Shown: positions 33,637-42,781, counted from the first letter of the stretch. The stretch: DNA of 64,000 nt from Oligoflexia bacterium (GCA_015232355.1 JADFZW010000021.1:38533-102532); one strand, 5' to 3'. The notes: a model not told the origin generated them from the letters alone. Numbers and translations: made by a program.

Positions 33637-35214
33637 TTACTCTTCTGGAGTTTCTTGTGTCTCTGGTGTATCTGGAGTCTCTTGAGAGAAAAATTGTTCA
33701 TTTTTCAATTGAGGAAATAATAAAACATCTCGAATAGAGTGATTGTTGGTTAAAATCATACATAGACGGTCTATTCCAATTCCTTCACCAGCAGTTGGGG
33801 CCATACCATATTCTAGAGCGCGAACATAATCATAATCCATTGATTGTGCTTCATCATCTCCTTGATCTTTTTTTACTGCTTGCTCAGCAAAGCGAAGAAG
33901 TTGATCGAGTGGATTATTTAATTCTGAGAATGCATTGGCAACTTCCCAACTGTTAATAAATAGTTCGAAGCGATCTACGATCTCTGGATTTTGATCATTT
34001 CTTCTAGATAATGGAGAAATGGCAGTTGGATATTCAGTAATAAATGTTGGTTGAATTAAATTTTTCTCAACAAACTCATCAAAGCACAAGACCATCAAAT
34101 CAATAGTGCTATGTTTTTGCAAATCAGAGATGGCATGACCTTTTGTTTTTAAGAGTGAAATTAATTTTTCTCTATCATCTAAGTCTTCCATCTTTAAGGA
34201 TGTGTATTGTACAATAGATTCCTTCATACTCATGCGCTTGAATGGTTTTGCAAGCGAGATTTTTTTATCGTCGAAGACAATCTCCTCAGTTTTCATCACA
34301 TCTTTGGCCAATCCATTTATTAAATCTTCAGTTAGATCCATTAAATCTACATAGGTGGCGTATGCTTGATAAAATTCTATAGAGGTAAATTCTGGATTAT
34401 GTTTTAATGATAATCCCTCATTTCTAAAACAACGATTTAACTCAAATACTCTTGGATATCCAGAGACGATAAGTCTTTTTAAGTGAAGTTCAGGAGCAAC
34501 TCGCATATACATAGGCATATCGAGAGCATTATGATGAGTAAGAAATGGTTTAGCAGTAGCGCCGCCTGCTACCGAGTGGAGCATTGGTGTTTCCACTTCC
34601 AGATATTGGCGCTTGTAAAAAAAATCTCTTATGTAGCGTATGATATTGGCCCTCTTAATGAAAGTATCTCGTCCCTTGGGATTCATAATCAAATCCACAT
34701 AGCGCATTCGATAGCGTAATTCTGGATCACTTAGACCGTGAAATTTTTCAGGAAGAGGTCTGATGGATTTTGTTAATAAAACAAATTTATGAACTTTTAA
34801 AGAGAGTTCACCTTTATTAGTTTTAAAAGCTTCGCCTTCAGCATAGACAACATCACCATAATCTACAAAATCATATTCGGCGATCGAAGCAGCATCAAGC
34901 TCCTCTCTCTTCACATAGAGCTGAAACTTTTCACTACCATCATCAAAGGATAAAAATGCAGCTTTACCAAAACTACGGACTAATAAAACTCTACCTGCCA
35001 ATTTATAGACTTTTCCTTTGGCCGCGACTTCAATCTCTTCTTTGTTTAAATGATTGTAGAGTGCATGGATTTCAGAGGAGAGGATATTGGGAGCAAACCC
35101 ATTTTTATATGGGTTGATATTTTTCTTTAACATCTCTTCGCGCTTTTCCACTCTGATTTTCATCTGATCGTTGTACTCATTAAGCCAAGAGTTGATATAG
35201 TGATCTTTTTTCAT
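33637..35214 (-). CDS. lysS: Lysyl-tRNA synthetase, class II
   Basis: LysS charges tRNA-Lys. The 525 residues include an N-terminal OB-fold anticodon-binding domain (about 60-165) and a class II catalytic core. Motif 2 lies around FRNEGLSLKHNPEF, and motif 3 is GIGIDRLCMIL near the C-terminus. The C-terminal tail after FPQLKNE is an unusual Thr/Pro/Glu repeat (DTPETQETPEE) encoded by a tctggtgt/cttgtgtc tandem repeat; such a tail is not part of the family. The gene overlaps trmH by 4 nt (ATGA), implying translational coupling. Confidence 0.95.
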   Translation of the reverse strand: MKKDHYINSWLNEYNDQMKIRVEKREEMLKKNINPYKNGFAPNILSSEIHALYNHLNKEEIEVAAKGKVYKLAGRVLLVRSFGKAAFLSFDDGSEKFQLYVKREELDAASIAEYDFVDYGDVVYAEGEAFKTNKGELSLKVHKFVLLTKSIRPLPEKFHGLSDPELRYRMRYVDLIMNPKGRDTFIKRANIIRYIRDFFYKRQYLEVETPMLHSVAGGATAKPFLTHHNALDMPMYMRVAPELHLKRLIVSGYPRVFELNRCFRNEGLSLKHNPEFTSIEFYQAYATYVDLMDLTEDLINGLAKDVMKTEEIVFDDKKISLAKPFKRMSMKESIVQYTSLKMEDLDDREKLISLLKTKGHAISDLQKHSTIDLMVLCFDEFVEKNLIQPTFITEYPTAISPLSRRNDQNPEIVDRFELFINSWEVANAFSELNNPLDQLLRFAEQAVKKDQGDDEAQSMDYDYVRALEYGMAPTAGEGIGIDRLCMILTNNHSIRDVLLFPQLKNEQFFSQETPDTPETQETPEE

Positions 35215-35891
35215 CTGTAAAATCCTTTCGAATAATTAATAATCTTGTCGCTTCTTCTTACACTCTTTTGATAGAAGTGCGACTTTAAATTTAAAAAATC
35301 ATCAGCATTTAAATCACCTTGACCCAATTCCCCTCTAAGATTTAATCGCTTCTGATAAACATGATACAAAACAATTCCTGCGGCCACAGACAAATTAAAA
35401 CTTTGAGCAAACCCAACAGTTGGAATATAAGTTAGATAATCAGCGCCCTCTACAATCTCACCTCTTACTCCATCTTTTTCATTACCAAAGACAATTGCAA
35501 GCGGAGATAAAAATATATTCTCGTCAAGTTCATTAAGTGGCATTGCTCTTCCTTCAGTGAGGGAAGTGGCCAAAATTTTATATCCTTTTGCTCTCAAAGA
35601 GCTTAAACAATCATGATAATCATCAAAGTGGTGAATATCAACCCATTTATCAGTTCCTTGAGTGATTCTGTTAGTTGTCTTGGTCTTTTGAGAACTGATT
35701 ATATAAATTGATTGGTATCCTAAATTCTCCGCAGTTCTAATTACAGCATTGATATTTCCTACGTCATAGATATTATCTAATACGACAGTGATCGTATAGG
35801 TTCTTTGAGAAAGAATGGTATCAATTTTTTTCATTCGCTCAGGAGAGATGTAGGGTGAGAGTGTCTCTTGAATTTTTTGATCGCTAAACAT
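35211..35891 (-). CDS. SpoU/TrmH-family RNA 2'-O-methyltransferase
   Basis: The product is 226 residues. The SPOUT trefoil-knot motifs are present: motif 1 VGNINAVIRTAENLG (with the conserved Asn and Arg), motif 2 IVFGNEKDGV, and motif 3 IPTVGFAQSFNLSVAAGIVLY. The C-terminal Arg/Lys-rich tail resembles TrmH, which methylates G18 of tRNA to Gm18; rRNA methylation cannot be excluded. It overlaps prfB by 8 nt upstream and lysS by 4 nt downstream, so the translation-related genes form one coupled block. Confidence 0.85.
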   Translation of the reverse strand: MFSDQKIQETLSPYISPERMKKIDTILSQRTYTITVVLDNIYDVGNINAVIRTAENLGYQSIYIISSQKTKTTNRITQGTDKWVDIHHFDDYHDCLSSLRAKGYKILATSLTEGRAMPLNELDENIFLSPLAIVFGNEKDGVRGEIVEGADYLTYIPTVGFAQSFNLSVAAGIVLYHVYQKRLNLRGELGQGDLNADDFLNLKSHFYQKSVRRSDKIINYSKGFYR

Positions 35892-37071
35892 CTAATAAAG
35901 CTCCGTCGTCTTCAATATCTGCTGCTTGTTGTACTGGTACTGGTTGCGGACTCTTCTCGTTATACCACTTCAAGTATGCTTTAATAAAATCATCCAATTC
36001 TCCGTCTAAAACTTTATCCGCAATAGAAACATCAAAACCGGTGCGATGATCTTTTACTAATTTGTATGGATGTAAAACGTAGGAGCGAATTTGAGATCCC
36101 CAGGCAATCTCTTTCTTTTCTCCCTCTGCTTTTTGTTGACGGGCCTTGCGTTCATTCATCTCTTTTTCATAGAGACGTGAGCGCAACACTTTCATGGCAA
36201 ACATTTTATTTTGTAATTGTGAGCGTTCATTTTGGCAAGTAACAACCAAACCAGTTGGTAGGTGGGTGATTCTTACAGCAGAATCAGTTGTATTTACCGA
36301 TTGTCCGCCGGCGCCACCCGAGCGATAAACATCAATTTTTAAATCCTTATCTTGAATTTCAATCTCAATATTGTCATCAATTTCAGGAGAGACAAATATT
36401 GAAGCGAATGATGTGTGTCTTCTAGCATTGGAATCGAAGGGAGAGATTCGAACTAAGCGATGAATTCCCGTCTCAGATTTTAATAATCCAAAGGCATAGT
36501 GGCCTTCAATCATCACAGTCATTGATTTAATTCCCGCTGATTCTCCATCAACAACATCTAGAGTTTTAACTTTGAAGCGTTTGCGTTCGGCCCATCTAAT
36601 TATCATTCTCGAAATCATCATCGCCCAATCACAAGATTCAGTTCCACCTGCGCCCGCATTTACGGAGACGATGGCGTTATTAAAATCCATTTCACCCGAG
36701 AGCAGCACCTTTTGCTCGGAATCATCAATTTGCACAGTCAACTTTGGAAAAAGTGCCAGTGCCTCTTTTGCAGAATCCTCATCTTCATCTCGCAAGGCAA
36801 ATTCCTCTAACACCTCATAATCTTCGAACATTTTCTTTAAGATGTTGTAACTTTCAACAACGTTATTTATTCTGGATTTTTCCTTTTGCAGCTCTTGTGC
36901 TTTGCTGGCGTTCTGCCATAAAGCATCCGACTCCTCTAATTTTGCAATCTCTGCCAACCTTTTTGTTTTGCTTTCAACTTCTAATAATTTTTCAATAGTC
37001 GAGAGTTTCTCTCTATAATCATTCATCCTCGACTTATTTTCTGCAATCTTTATCTTTAGTGACTCTTCCAT
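35884..37071 (-). CDS. prfB: Peptide chain release factor 2
   Basis: RF2 terminates at UGA and UAA. Domain 3 carries the catalytic GGQ in YRSGGAGGQSVNTTDSAV. The stop-codon recognition tripeptide is SPF (VRISPFDSNARRHTSF), identifying RF2 rather than RF1, which has PxT. The 395 residues include a coiled N-terminal domain. The frame is continuous through the region where many bacteria carry the programmed +1 frameshift (here NDYREKLSTIEKLLEVESK), so this prfB is not autoregulated that way. The C-terminus has a short extension after the usual end (QPVPVQQAADIEDDGALLDV). Confidence 0.95.
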   Translation of the reverse strand: MEESLKIKIAENKSRMNDYREKLSTIEKLLEVESKTKRLAEIAKLEESDALWQNASKAQELQKEKSRINNVVESYNILKKMFEDYEVLEEFALRDEDEDSAKEALALFPKLTVQIDDSEQKVLLSGEMDFNNAIVSVNAGAGGTESCDWAMMISRMIIRWAERKRFKVKTLDVVDGESAGIKSMTVMIEGHYAFGLLKSETGIHRLVRISPFDSNARRHTSFASIFVSPEIDDNIEIEIQDKDLKIDVYRSGGAGGQSVNTTDSAVRITHLPTGLVVTCQNERSQLQNKMFAMKVLRSRLYEKEMNERKARQQKAEGEKKEIAWGSQIRSYVLHPYKLVKDHRTGFDVSIADKVLDGELDDFIKAYLKWYNEKSPQPVPVQQAADIEDDGALLDV

Positions 37072-37093
37072 ATATTCTTAAATGCTCCTCTTA

Positions 37094-37789
37094 TTACTGA
37101 TTACTTAGCTTGTAAAACAAAAGTGCTTCCATCCAAAACATCAAAGCTGCTCTCTTCTTTTTCTCTTTCATACTTCCTTTCATTTTACTTAGATCATGAT
37201 CAAAACCTAAGAGGTGTAAAATTCCATGAATAAGTAGGATTCGAAACTCTTCGCTTAATGTAACATTGTTTTCTTTTGCTGCTTTGATTGCAACCTCTTT
37301 ACAGATGAAAATATCACCAAGAGAGAGGAGTGGAAAGTTTTGAGGTATATCTTTTATATCTTTTAAATTTATATCATGCACAGGAAAAGAAATTACATCG
37401 GTTGATTTATTTTTTCCCAAGTAGTTCTTATTTAAAGTGGTAATTTTTCCTCTACCGCACAAGTGAACGAAAAGTTCAATCTCGCTTACTGATTTAAAAA
37501 ATTTATTTAAAGCACGGATTACTCTTTGTAATTCTGATTTTATATTTGGTAGCGAATTTAATTCTAAAAGCTCTCTTCTTATGGAAAGTAGAGGTAGAAT
37601 CTTAGTATGCCAAGTATGCCAATTTAAATTCGTAGGAAAATCAAAATTTTCTAAATCTAAAGATTTAACTGCATAATCTAGTTCTTTAAAAAGTATTTTA
37701 AGATCAGTGCTGTTCAAGGATTTTTCGTTACCACTGTATTCGAAGTACAGAGTAAAATTTTTGTTTTTTAATTGTTTAATTTTATTCAT
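37094..37789 (-). CDS. ybeY: Endoribonuclease YbeY
   Basis: YbeY is a zinc endoribonuclease for 16S rRNA 3'-end maturation and ribosome quality control. The metal site HGILHLLGFDHD (three histidines) and the preceding NKNYLGKNKSTDVISFP strand are intact. At 231 residues it is some 70 longer than typical; the excess is an unrecognised N-terminal segment (about 1-100) with no signal peptide. It is the first gene of the minus-strand block, 22 nt ahead of prfB. Its upstream region is shared with an inverted repeat at 37896-37935. No strong ribosome site was seen, so an internal start is possible. Confidence 0.9.
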   Translation of the reverse strand: MNKIKQLKNKNFTLYFEYSGNEKSLNSTDLKILFKELDYAVKSLDLENFDFPTNLNWHTWHTKILPLLSIRRELLELNSLPNIKSELQRVIRALNKFFKSVSEIELFVHLCGRGKITTLNKNYLGKNKSTDVISFPVHDINLKDIKDIPQNFPLLSLGDIFICKEVAIKAAKENNVTLSEEFRILLIHGILHLLGFDHDLSKMKGSMKEKKKRAALMFWMEALLFYKLSNQ

Positions 37790-37895
37790 GGATAATCTTT
37801 GAAAAAATGGCCATTATTTGTGTATCAAATTATGAAAATAAATCGTTCATTAAAATTTGATGGGTAACAATCTTAGGAGGTGTTCAAAAATTTTA

Positions 37896-37935
37896 CTTGG
37901 CCAAAATATATCAAAAACAAGCAGTTTTGGCCAAG
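37896..37935. repeat. Perfect 11-bp inverted repeat
   Basis: CTTGGCCAAAA at 37896-37906 and TTTTGGCCAAG at 37925-37935 are exact reverse complements separated by 18 nt. This could be an operator for a dimeric regulator or an RNA hairpin in the ybeY leader. It lacks the adjacent T run of an ordinary terminator. Confidence 0.75.
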
Positions 37936-38109
37936 AAATATTTAAATTGAAATTTCGACTTATAACTTGAATTCTATAACTTGTTGGCGGACGGGCCTTG
38001 CAAAAAAGAGAAAAGAAAGACGCCACTTGTGGGATCAGTTGAATCAAAAGAATTAGTTTAGTTATTTTTTTTTACTCTGTTTTTTTACACTGTGAAAATT
38101 TGGCGGTCA

Positions 38110-38136
38110 TACTCAATAAGTTAGGGTAAATAAAAA
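38110..38136 (+). repeat. 27-bp dispersed repeat, copy A
   Basis: tactcaataagttagggtaa plus the following taaaaaa-type bases match 63879-63905 at 26 of 27 positions in the same orientation. It lies 13 nt before the promoter of the transposase remnant and could be one end of an insertion sequence. Confidence 0.8.
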
Positions 38137-38185
38137 ACTTCCGAACTCTGGTATAATATTAATAAACAGAGTTTAGGAGTTTTAA

Positions 38186-38339
38186 TTAATTAAGGAATAC
38201 ACTCAAGATTTAAAAAAGAGATTAGTAAAAGAAATTCAAGAAGTAGGTAACGTTTCTACAACAGTTGATTAAATCAATCACATTATGTGTACAATATGAT
38301 TTCCAAACAAAAATTTGGGAATACATTTTTATTAAATAA
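38186..38339 (+). pseudogene. Decayed N-terminal fragment of a transposase-like helix-turn-helix protein
   Basis: AGGAG (38175-38179) is followed after 6 nt by TTA where a start codon should be. The frame then reads IKEYTQDLKKRLVKEIQEVG and NVSTTVD before a stop at 38270. This looks like the N-terminal HTH of IS3-type transposase OrfA proteins (basic helix, then a short GNVS-type turn). Skipping one base after the GTTGAT codons keeps an HTH-like continuation (SITLCVQYDFQTKIWEYI) to 38339. So the start codon is lost, a frameshift is present and the rest of the gene is missing. An extended -10 lies upstream. Family assignment is by appearance only. Confidence 0.55.
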
Positions 38340-38435
38340 AAATGAAAAATAAACGATATGTGGATGAGAGTGTAATTAAGTGCTCATTCCTAAAATTAAA
38401 ACATAAGTTTAAACATAAGAAAGAGGTGGATATTT

Positions 38436-40022
38436 ATGAGATATAATGAAAAAACATTAAAACCAATATACAAATCACTATACCTTGTTTTTCTGGTCAA
38501 CATACTATTTTGGTCATGTTTAGATGGCGGTGATAAAATGAGAGGTAGAGCGGCCATTAAATCCGGTAGCGATGATGGTTCTAGTGGTTTAGATCCATCA
38601 GCAAGTTCAACTGGAACTGAAACAAAAGTAACCAGACCTAGCAATCAAATTTCAATTAACAAAGACTTCTGCTCTTGTTTAAAAGGTAAACCAGATATTA
38701 TTGGTAATTGTGTTAATTTTTGTAAGGATAAAAATATTGATACACCAACATTGTATGTGAATGTTACACTCTCCCCTGAAGTTGAACTGAATCCAGATAT
38801 AGGTAATCTTTTTAATTGGTGTACAAAACAAATAAATGATGGACTGGTAAATCCTACATGCCAATTAGAAGTTTATGATGGAATAGAGATTAAATATTTA
38901 GACGTAGTTATTCCTGCTAATTCAAACAGATTTAGTGTTAATATAAATACTTTGGATAAAAATAAAACCTATGTTTTAACTCTTGTTGAAAATGGATCCA
39001 CTTCCAATGCTAAAACGCAGAGTTTTCAAATTAGAAGAGCAGATTATATTGAACCAGTTTCTCCAGATAGTTTGTTAAAAATAACTCCCGTAAGTATGTA
39101 TTCATGTATAAGAAGAATTGGAACTCAAAGTGCTCAAAATATTCAAGATTATTCTTTGGCATACAAATCATTTTATTTTTATGCCAAAGCAAAGTATCCG
39201 CCAACAATTCCCGCAGGGAATACTACAGTGTTTTGCCATGATATTGATACTAATGGTGCCGCTGACGATCCAAAATTTCCTAGATTGGATTTACAAGAAC
39301 AAATTTTAAATCTATGGGATGAAACCGACACACGTTTTTACGATGCTGATAATAACCAAAAAATTGATATCAATGATTATATCAAAGATCAACTTCAGAA
39401 AAATTATGGAATAACTGCAGAGGTAAATATATTCTCTGAATTGGCCACTTACAATGCTCCAACAGATGTTAATTATGGAACGGGAACTGGCACTGGTAGT
39501 GGAACCGGCAGCGGAACTGGTTCAGGCACTGGTACTGGCACTGGTGGCGGAGGAACTGGTAATGCGGCAGCAGTACGGATTGGTTTTAAAATGGATTTTT
39601 TTGCAAATCCAGTAACAAAGAAAAGTTACTGTCCTAAGCAAAATGATTATAATAGCGATGACTCTCTACTTAAAATATTAAAAAATGTTGTTGGTGTAGA
39701 TACAGAAGGGATTTATTTAGCAACAAGAGAGGCAATTAGTACTACTGATGCTGAAGGAAATGTTATTTTAGCTCCTGCTGCCAGTATGATTATACGTGAG
39801 AGCATTTTAAAAAAGATTTGGTTTTACTACGATAATAAAGGAAATCATGTTGTTCCAGATGACAATACTGTATCTCAAGAGACTATTAGATTTTATTGGC
39901 CGCCAGATTATAAGTATCCACTAATAAAAAAATCAACACAACAAACCTTTACTCTTAATAGTGCTACTACTAAACCTGCACACGATAAAAAATTTGGTTG
40001 TATTCCAACGAGAGGATTGTGA
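38436..40022 (+). CDS. Large lipoprotein-like secreted protein with Gly-Thr linker
   Basis: I do not recognise this 528-residue protein. A hydrophobic leader (about 14-27) ends in LFWSC, an imperfect lipobox, so lipid anchoring is likely but not certain. After a Ser/Gly/Thr-rich spacer comes a Cys-rich segment (about 68-90, six cysteines) and a beta-rich region. Near residues 295-312 is an EF-hand-like loop (DADNNQKIDINDY), preceded by a second Asp-rich loop (DIDTNGAADD), which suggests calcium binding. Residues about 347-376 form a Gly/Thr/Ser repeat (GTGTGTGSGTGSGTG), with higher G+C than its surroundings, separating a C-terminal domain with a YYDNKGNHVVPDD segment. GAGGTGG, 7 nt before the ATG, supports the start. 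Confidence 0.65.
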   Translation: MRYNEKTLKPIYKSLYLVFLVNILFWSCLDGGDKMRGRAAIKSGSDDGSSGLDPSASSTGTETKVTRPSNQISINKDFCSCLKGKPDIIGNCVNFCKDKNIDTPTLYVNVTLSPEVELNPDIGNLFNWCTKQINDGLVNPTCQLEVYDGIEIKYLDVVIPANSNRFSVNINTLDKNKTYVLTLVENGSTSNAKTQSFQIRRADYIEPVSPDSLLKITPVSMYSCIRRIGTQSAQNIQDYSLAYKSFYFYAKAKYPPTIPAGNTTVFCHDIDTNGAADDPKFPRLDLQEQILNLWDETDTRFYDADNNQKIDINDYIKDQLQKNYGITAEVNIFSELATYNAPTDVNYGTGTGTGSGTGSGTGSGTGTGTGGGGTGNAAAVRIGFKMDFFANPVTKKSYCPKQNDYNSDDSLLKILKNVVGVDTEGIYLATREAISTTDAEGNVILAPAASMIIRESILKKIWFYYDNKGNHVVPDDNTVSQETIRFYWPPDYKYPLIKKSTQQTFTLNSATTKPAHDKKFGCIPTRGL

Positions 40023-40042
40023 TTGTGATTATGATTGTGATT
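40015..40042. repeat. Hexanucleotide repeat at a convergent gene junction
   Basis: gattgt/gattat units are repeated nearly five times, spanning the stop codon of the plus-strand lipoprotein gene and reaching the stop codon of secF on the other strand. Confidence 0.9.
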
Positions 40043-41036
40043 AGGCGGTTACAGTAGAAGGATTGTTTTTCTTTTTGTTTTTATCTCTATCTTTATTTTT
40101 GTAGTTATCATCGTCTTTGTCTTTGCTCTTTCTACCTTTACTTTTTACGATATCAAGCCACAAGGTAATTGGAGCAGCAACAAACACTGATGAATATGTA
40201 CCAACAACGATACCGATACTAACTGCTAAAAAGAAATCTCTAATTGATTGTCCACCCCAAATAAACATTGCAAGTGAGGAGAGTAGAGTTGCTCCAGCAG
40301 TAAGAATTGTTCGAGAAAGAGTTTCATTGATAGCAGTATTTAAAAGTTCCATTAGAGGAATTCCCGGATGTTTGGCCTCTTGCTCTCTCACCCTATCGTA
40401 GATAACCACCGTATCACTTACAGAGTAACCAATGATGGTCAAAACTGCGGCAACGATTTGTAGAGTGAATTCTACTCCCGTAAAGGCCCATACACCAATG
40501 ATGATCGCTGAATCGTGAATAAGAGCGATAACAGCACCAGGAGCATATTTAAAATCGAAGCGAAGGCCAATGTAAATTAAAATTGCGATAAGTGAGTAGG
40601 CCATAGCTTTAAAACCAGATGCTCTGAGTTCAGCACCCGCCTTTGGTCCAACAATATCTGTCTTTCTAAGCTCTGCACCCTTGTCTGCAAAATCTTTTGA
40701 AAGAGAGAGAGCGATTTGTTGAGTTACAGTGTTTAAATGTTTTTCATCTGCTAACACTTTAACTAAAAATTCATTATCAGATGGTTCACCAATGGATTGA
40801 ACGGATGCTCCTTGAAAACCACCTTTGCTTAAATTTTCGCGCAGATCTTTAAGATCGATTGCAGTTTTAAATTTAATCTGGATCTCTGCTCCTCCTCTGA
40901 AATCTACTCCATAATTGAGACCCTTATAGAAAAAGAAAAATAGTGAACCTAAAACTAAAGTGAGAGAAAGAATATATGCCACTGGATACATTCTTGTAAA
41001 ATTTATATTAAGATCATTTTTAATTACTTCAAACAT
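40041..41036 (-). CDS. secF: Protein translocase subunit SecF
   Basis: SecF works with SecD to drive late stages of Sec export using the proton-motive force. The product is 331 residues: first transmembrane helix, the GVDFRGGAEIQIKF motif, a periplasmic domain, then five helices containing the conserved YSVSDTVVIYDRVRE segment. The C-terminal tail beyond the last helix is a Lys/Asp/Asn run (KDKDDDNYKNKDRDKNKKKNN), encoded by repeats and not typical of the family. CAGGAGG precedes the ATG. It starts 38 nt after secD and is the last gene of queA-tgt-yajC-secD-secF. Confidence 0.95.
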   Translation of the reverse strand: MFEVIKNDLNINFTRMYPVAYILSLTLVLGSLFFFFYKGLNYGVDFRGGAEIQIKFKTAIDLKDLRENLSKGGFQGASVQSIGEPSDNEFLVKVLADEKHLNTVTQQIALSLSKDFADKGAELRKTDIVGPKAGAELRASGFKAMAYSLIAILIYIGLRFDFKYAPGAVIALIHDSAIIIGVWAFTGVEFTLQIVAAVLTIIGYSVSDTVVIYDRVREQEAKHPGIPLMELLNTAINETLSRTILTAGATLLSSLAMFIWGGQSIRDFFLAVSIGIVVGTYSSVFVAAPITLWLDIVKSKGRKSKDKDDDNYKNKDRDKNKKKNNPSTVTA

Positions 41037-41074
41037 GAGTAATGCCTCCTGAATAGCTAACTAACAAAAATAAA

Positions 41075-42781
41075 CTAAATACTAAGATCTCTACCAGAAA
41101 CTCTTGTGAGATAGAGATCAAAGAAAACTCTGGACACAAAGAATGAACAATAGACTGTTGATACCACACCAATTAAAAGAGTTAGAGCGAATCCTCTGAT
41201 AGGACCAGTTCCAAAGTTCAAGAGACAGAGTGCCGATAGTGCTGTAGTAACGTGAACGTCTACGATCGTCCAAAATGCATGTTCAAATCCTGCTTGCATG
41301 GCCTTAAAGTTGTGCTGGCCACGCCGGATCTCCTCCCTAATACGTTCATGGACCAAGATATTTGAATCCACCGCCATACCAATTGTTAAAACGATTCCCG
41401 CAATACCAGGTAAGGTTAAAGTGGCATCGAAAATAATTAGAGTGGCAAAGATGAAAAGTAAGTTAAGAACGAGTGTTCCTACTGCAATCACACCTGAAAA
41501 TCTATAATAAAAAATTGCAAATAAGAAGACTGCTAAACATGAAATAAGTCCTGCTACATTTGCTTGTTTAATAGAGTCTTGTCCTAAGCTTGGTCCAACA
41601 ACTCTTTGCTCTTCAAAATCTAGAGGCACAGGAAGTGCTCCGGCCCTTAATACAAGAGCAATATCTTTTGCTTCTCTTAGGATTTTATTATAATCGCCAT
41701 GGCCTAGAGTAATTTGTGCTCGACCACCACCAATTCTCTCATTGATATTAGGAGCAGTGTAAACATTTCCATCTAAAATTACCGCTAAACGTTTTCCTTT
41801 ATTGTTTCCAGTTAGTTCTTCAAATCTCTTTGCACCTTGAGTTTTAAGAGTCATCGAAACGTATGGTTGATTTTTTTGTTGATCAATTTGTACACCAGCA
41901 TCTTCTAAGTCATCACCAGTGATTTGAGCGACTGCCTCAACAAGATATGGTTCCTTGCTTTCTAGTTCATTTGTTTGAGTATTTGCTTTCTTTTGAAATG
42001 CTATCTCGAAATTTTTAGGTAAATCGTTTTTTAAGAATGTGTTAATCTTATTTACGTAATCTGAAAAGCGTGTTCCCTTCTCAAACTTTATTCCAGAAGC
42101 TTCAGCTTTGGCCACAAGAGTAGAGAGGTTTGCAGGATTAACTTCATCATTTACTAATTTGAATTCTAACCTTGCAGTTTTACCAATTAAATCTTTTGCT
42201 CTCTCAATATCTTTTATTCCTGGTAGCTGAACTAAGATTCGATCCTTACCTTGAGAGATAATCTCTGGTTCAGTTACACCAAACTCATCGATTCTGTTTC
42301 GTATCACCTCGATGGATTTACTGACTGCTTGTTCTTCTATTCTCGTTCTCAAAGTCATATTCAGACCATACTCGAGCACATTATCTTTTTCACCCGTTAG
42401 ACGAACAACTTCACCGAAGTATTCTCTGATTCTATCCTTAGCTTTTGAGACATCTTCTTTTTTGTTGATGATTAGAGTGTGTTTTGGATCTATCGGATCA
42501 CTTACAATCACATCACCTACACTAGATTCGATGCCAATATCTTTTAGCGTGTATTCGAATTTTCGAATGTAAGTTTTTATTTCGTCTCGGTAGACGTTGT
42601 TAAAGTTGATCCCTAATACCATATAGAGACCACCTTGAAGATCCAAACCTAAGTTCACCTTTGATTTGAAAGGATATTTTCCTTCAGGATTAAAATTTAA
42701 AAACGTTGGTAAGCTTACCATTATAGCAACAAGCAAAACCAACATCATCAGAGAAAATCTATACCACCAACTACTTTTCAT
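41075..42781 (-). CDS. secD: Protein translocase subunit SecD
   Basis: SecD is the larger partner of SecF. The 568 residues comprise an N-terminal membrane helix (about 8-28), the NLGLDLQGGLYMVLG motif and a large periplasmic P1 region (about 60-390). A C-terminal block of five helices follows, with GMAVDSNILVHERIREE carrying the conserved charged residues for proton coupling. Length and motif order match the family. AAGGTGA lies 7 nt before the ATG. It follows yajC by 100 nt, in which no further gene is visible. Confidence 0.96.
   Translation of the reverse strand: MKSSWWYRFSLMMLVLLVAIMVSLPTFLNFNPEGKYPFKSKVNLGLDLQGGLYMVLGINFNNVYRDEIKTYIRKFEYTLKDIGIESSVGDVIVSDPIDPKHTLIINKKEDVSKAKDRIREYFGEVVRLTGEKDNVLEYGLNMTLRTRIEEQAVSKSIEVIRNRIDEFGVTEPEIISQGKDRILVQLPGIKDIERAKDLIGKTARLEFKLVNDEVNPANLSTLVAKAEASGIKFEKGTRFSDYVNKINTFLKNDLPKNFEIAFQKKANTQTNELESKEPYLVEAVAQITGDDLEDAGVQIDQQKNQPYVSMTLKTQGAKRFEELTGNNKGKRLAVILDGNVYTAPNINERIGGGRAQITLGHGDYNKILREAKDIALVLRAGALPVPLDFEEQRVVGPSLGQDSIKQANVAGLISCLAVFLFAIFYYRFSGVIAVGTLVLNLLFIFATLIIFDATLTLPGIAGIVLTIGMAVDSNILVHERIREEIRRGQHNFKAMQAGFEHAFWTIVDVHVTTALSALCLLNFGTGPIRGFALTLLIGVVSTVYCSFFVSRVFFDLYLTRVSGRDLSI

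Larger units (their letters stand above)
37790..38435. other. Intergenic region with inverted repeat and transposase remnant
   Basis: These 646 nt lie between divergent ybeY and a lipoprotein gene. From left to right I see an 11-bp perfect inverted repeat (37896-37935), a repeated tataacttg word (37961-37969 and 37975-37983), one copy of a 27-bp dispersed repeat (38110-38136), an extended -10 promoter (TGGTATAAT, 38149-38157), a ribosome site and the decayed start of a transposase-like gene. A 65-codon minus-strand frame at 37850-38047 has no supporting features. Confidence 0.6.

Noticed and set aside
35884..37071. Programmed +1 frameshift in prfB
   Set aside because: The coding frame runs uninterrupted from ATG through the region equivalent to the classical CUU-UGA site; no in-frame UGA is present.
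37850..38047. 65-codon minus-strand frame in the ybeY upstream region
   Set aside because: No ribosome site, no recognisable protein features, and it covers the inverted repeat; it is better explained as chance.
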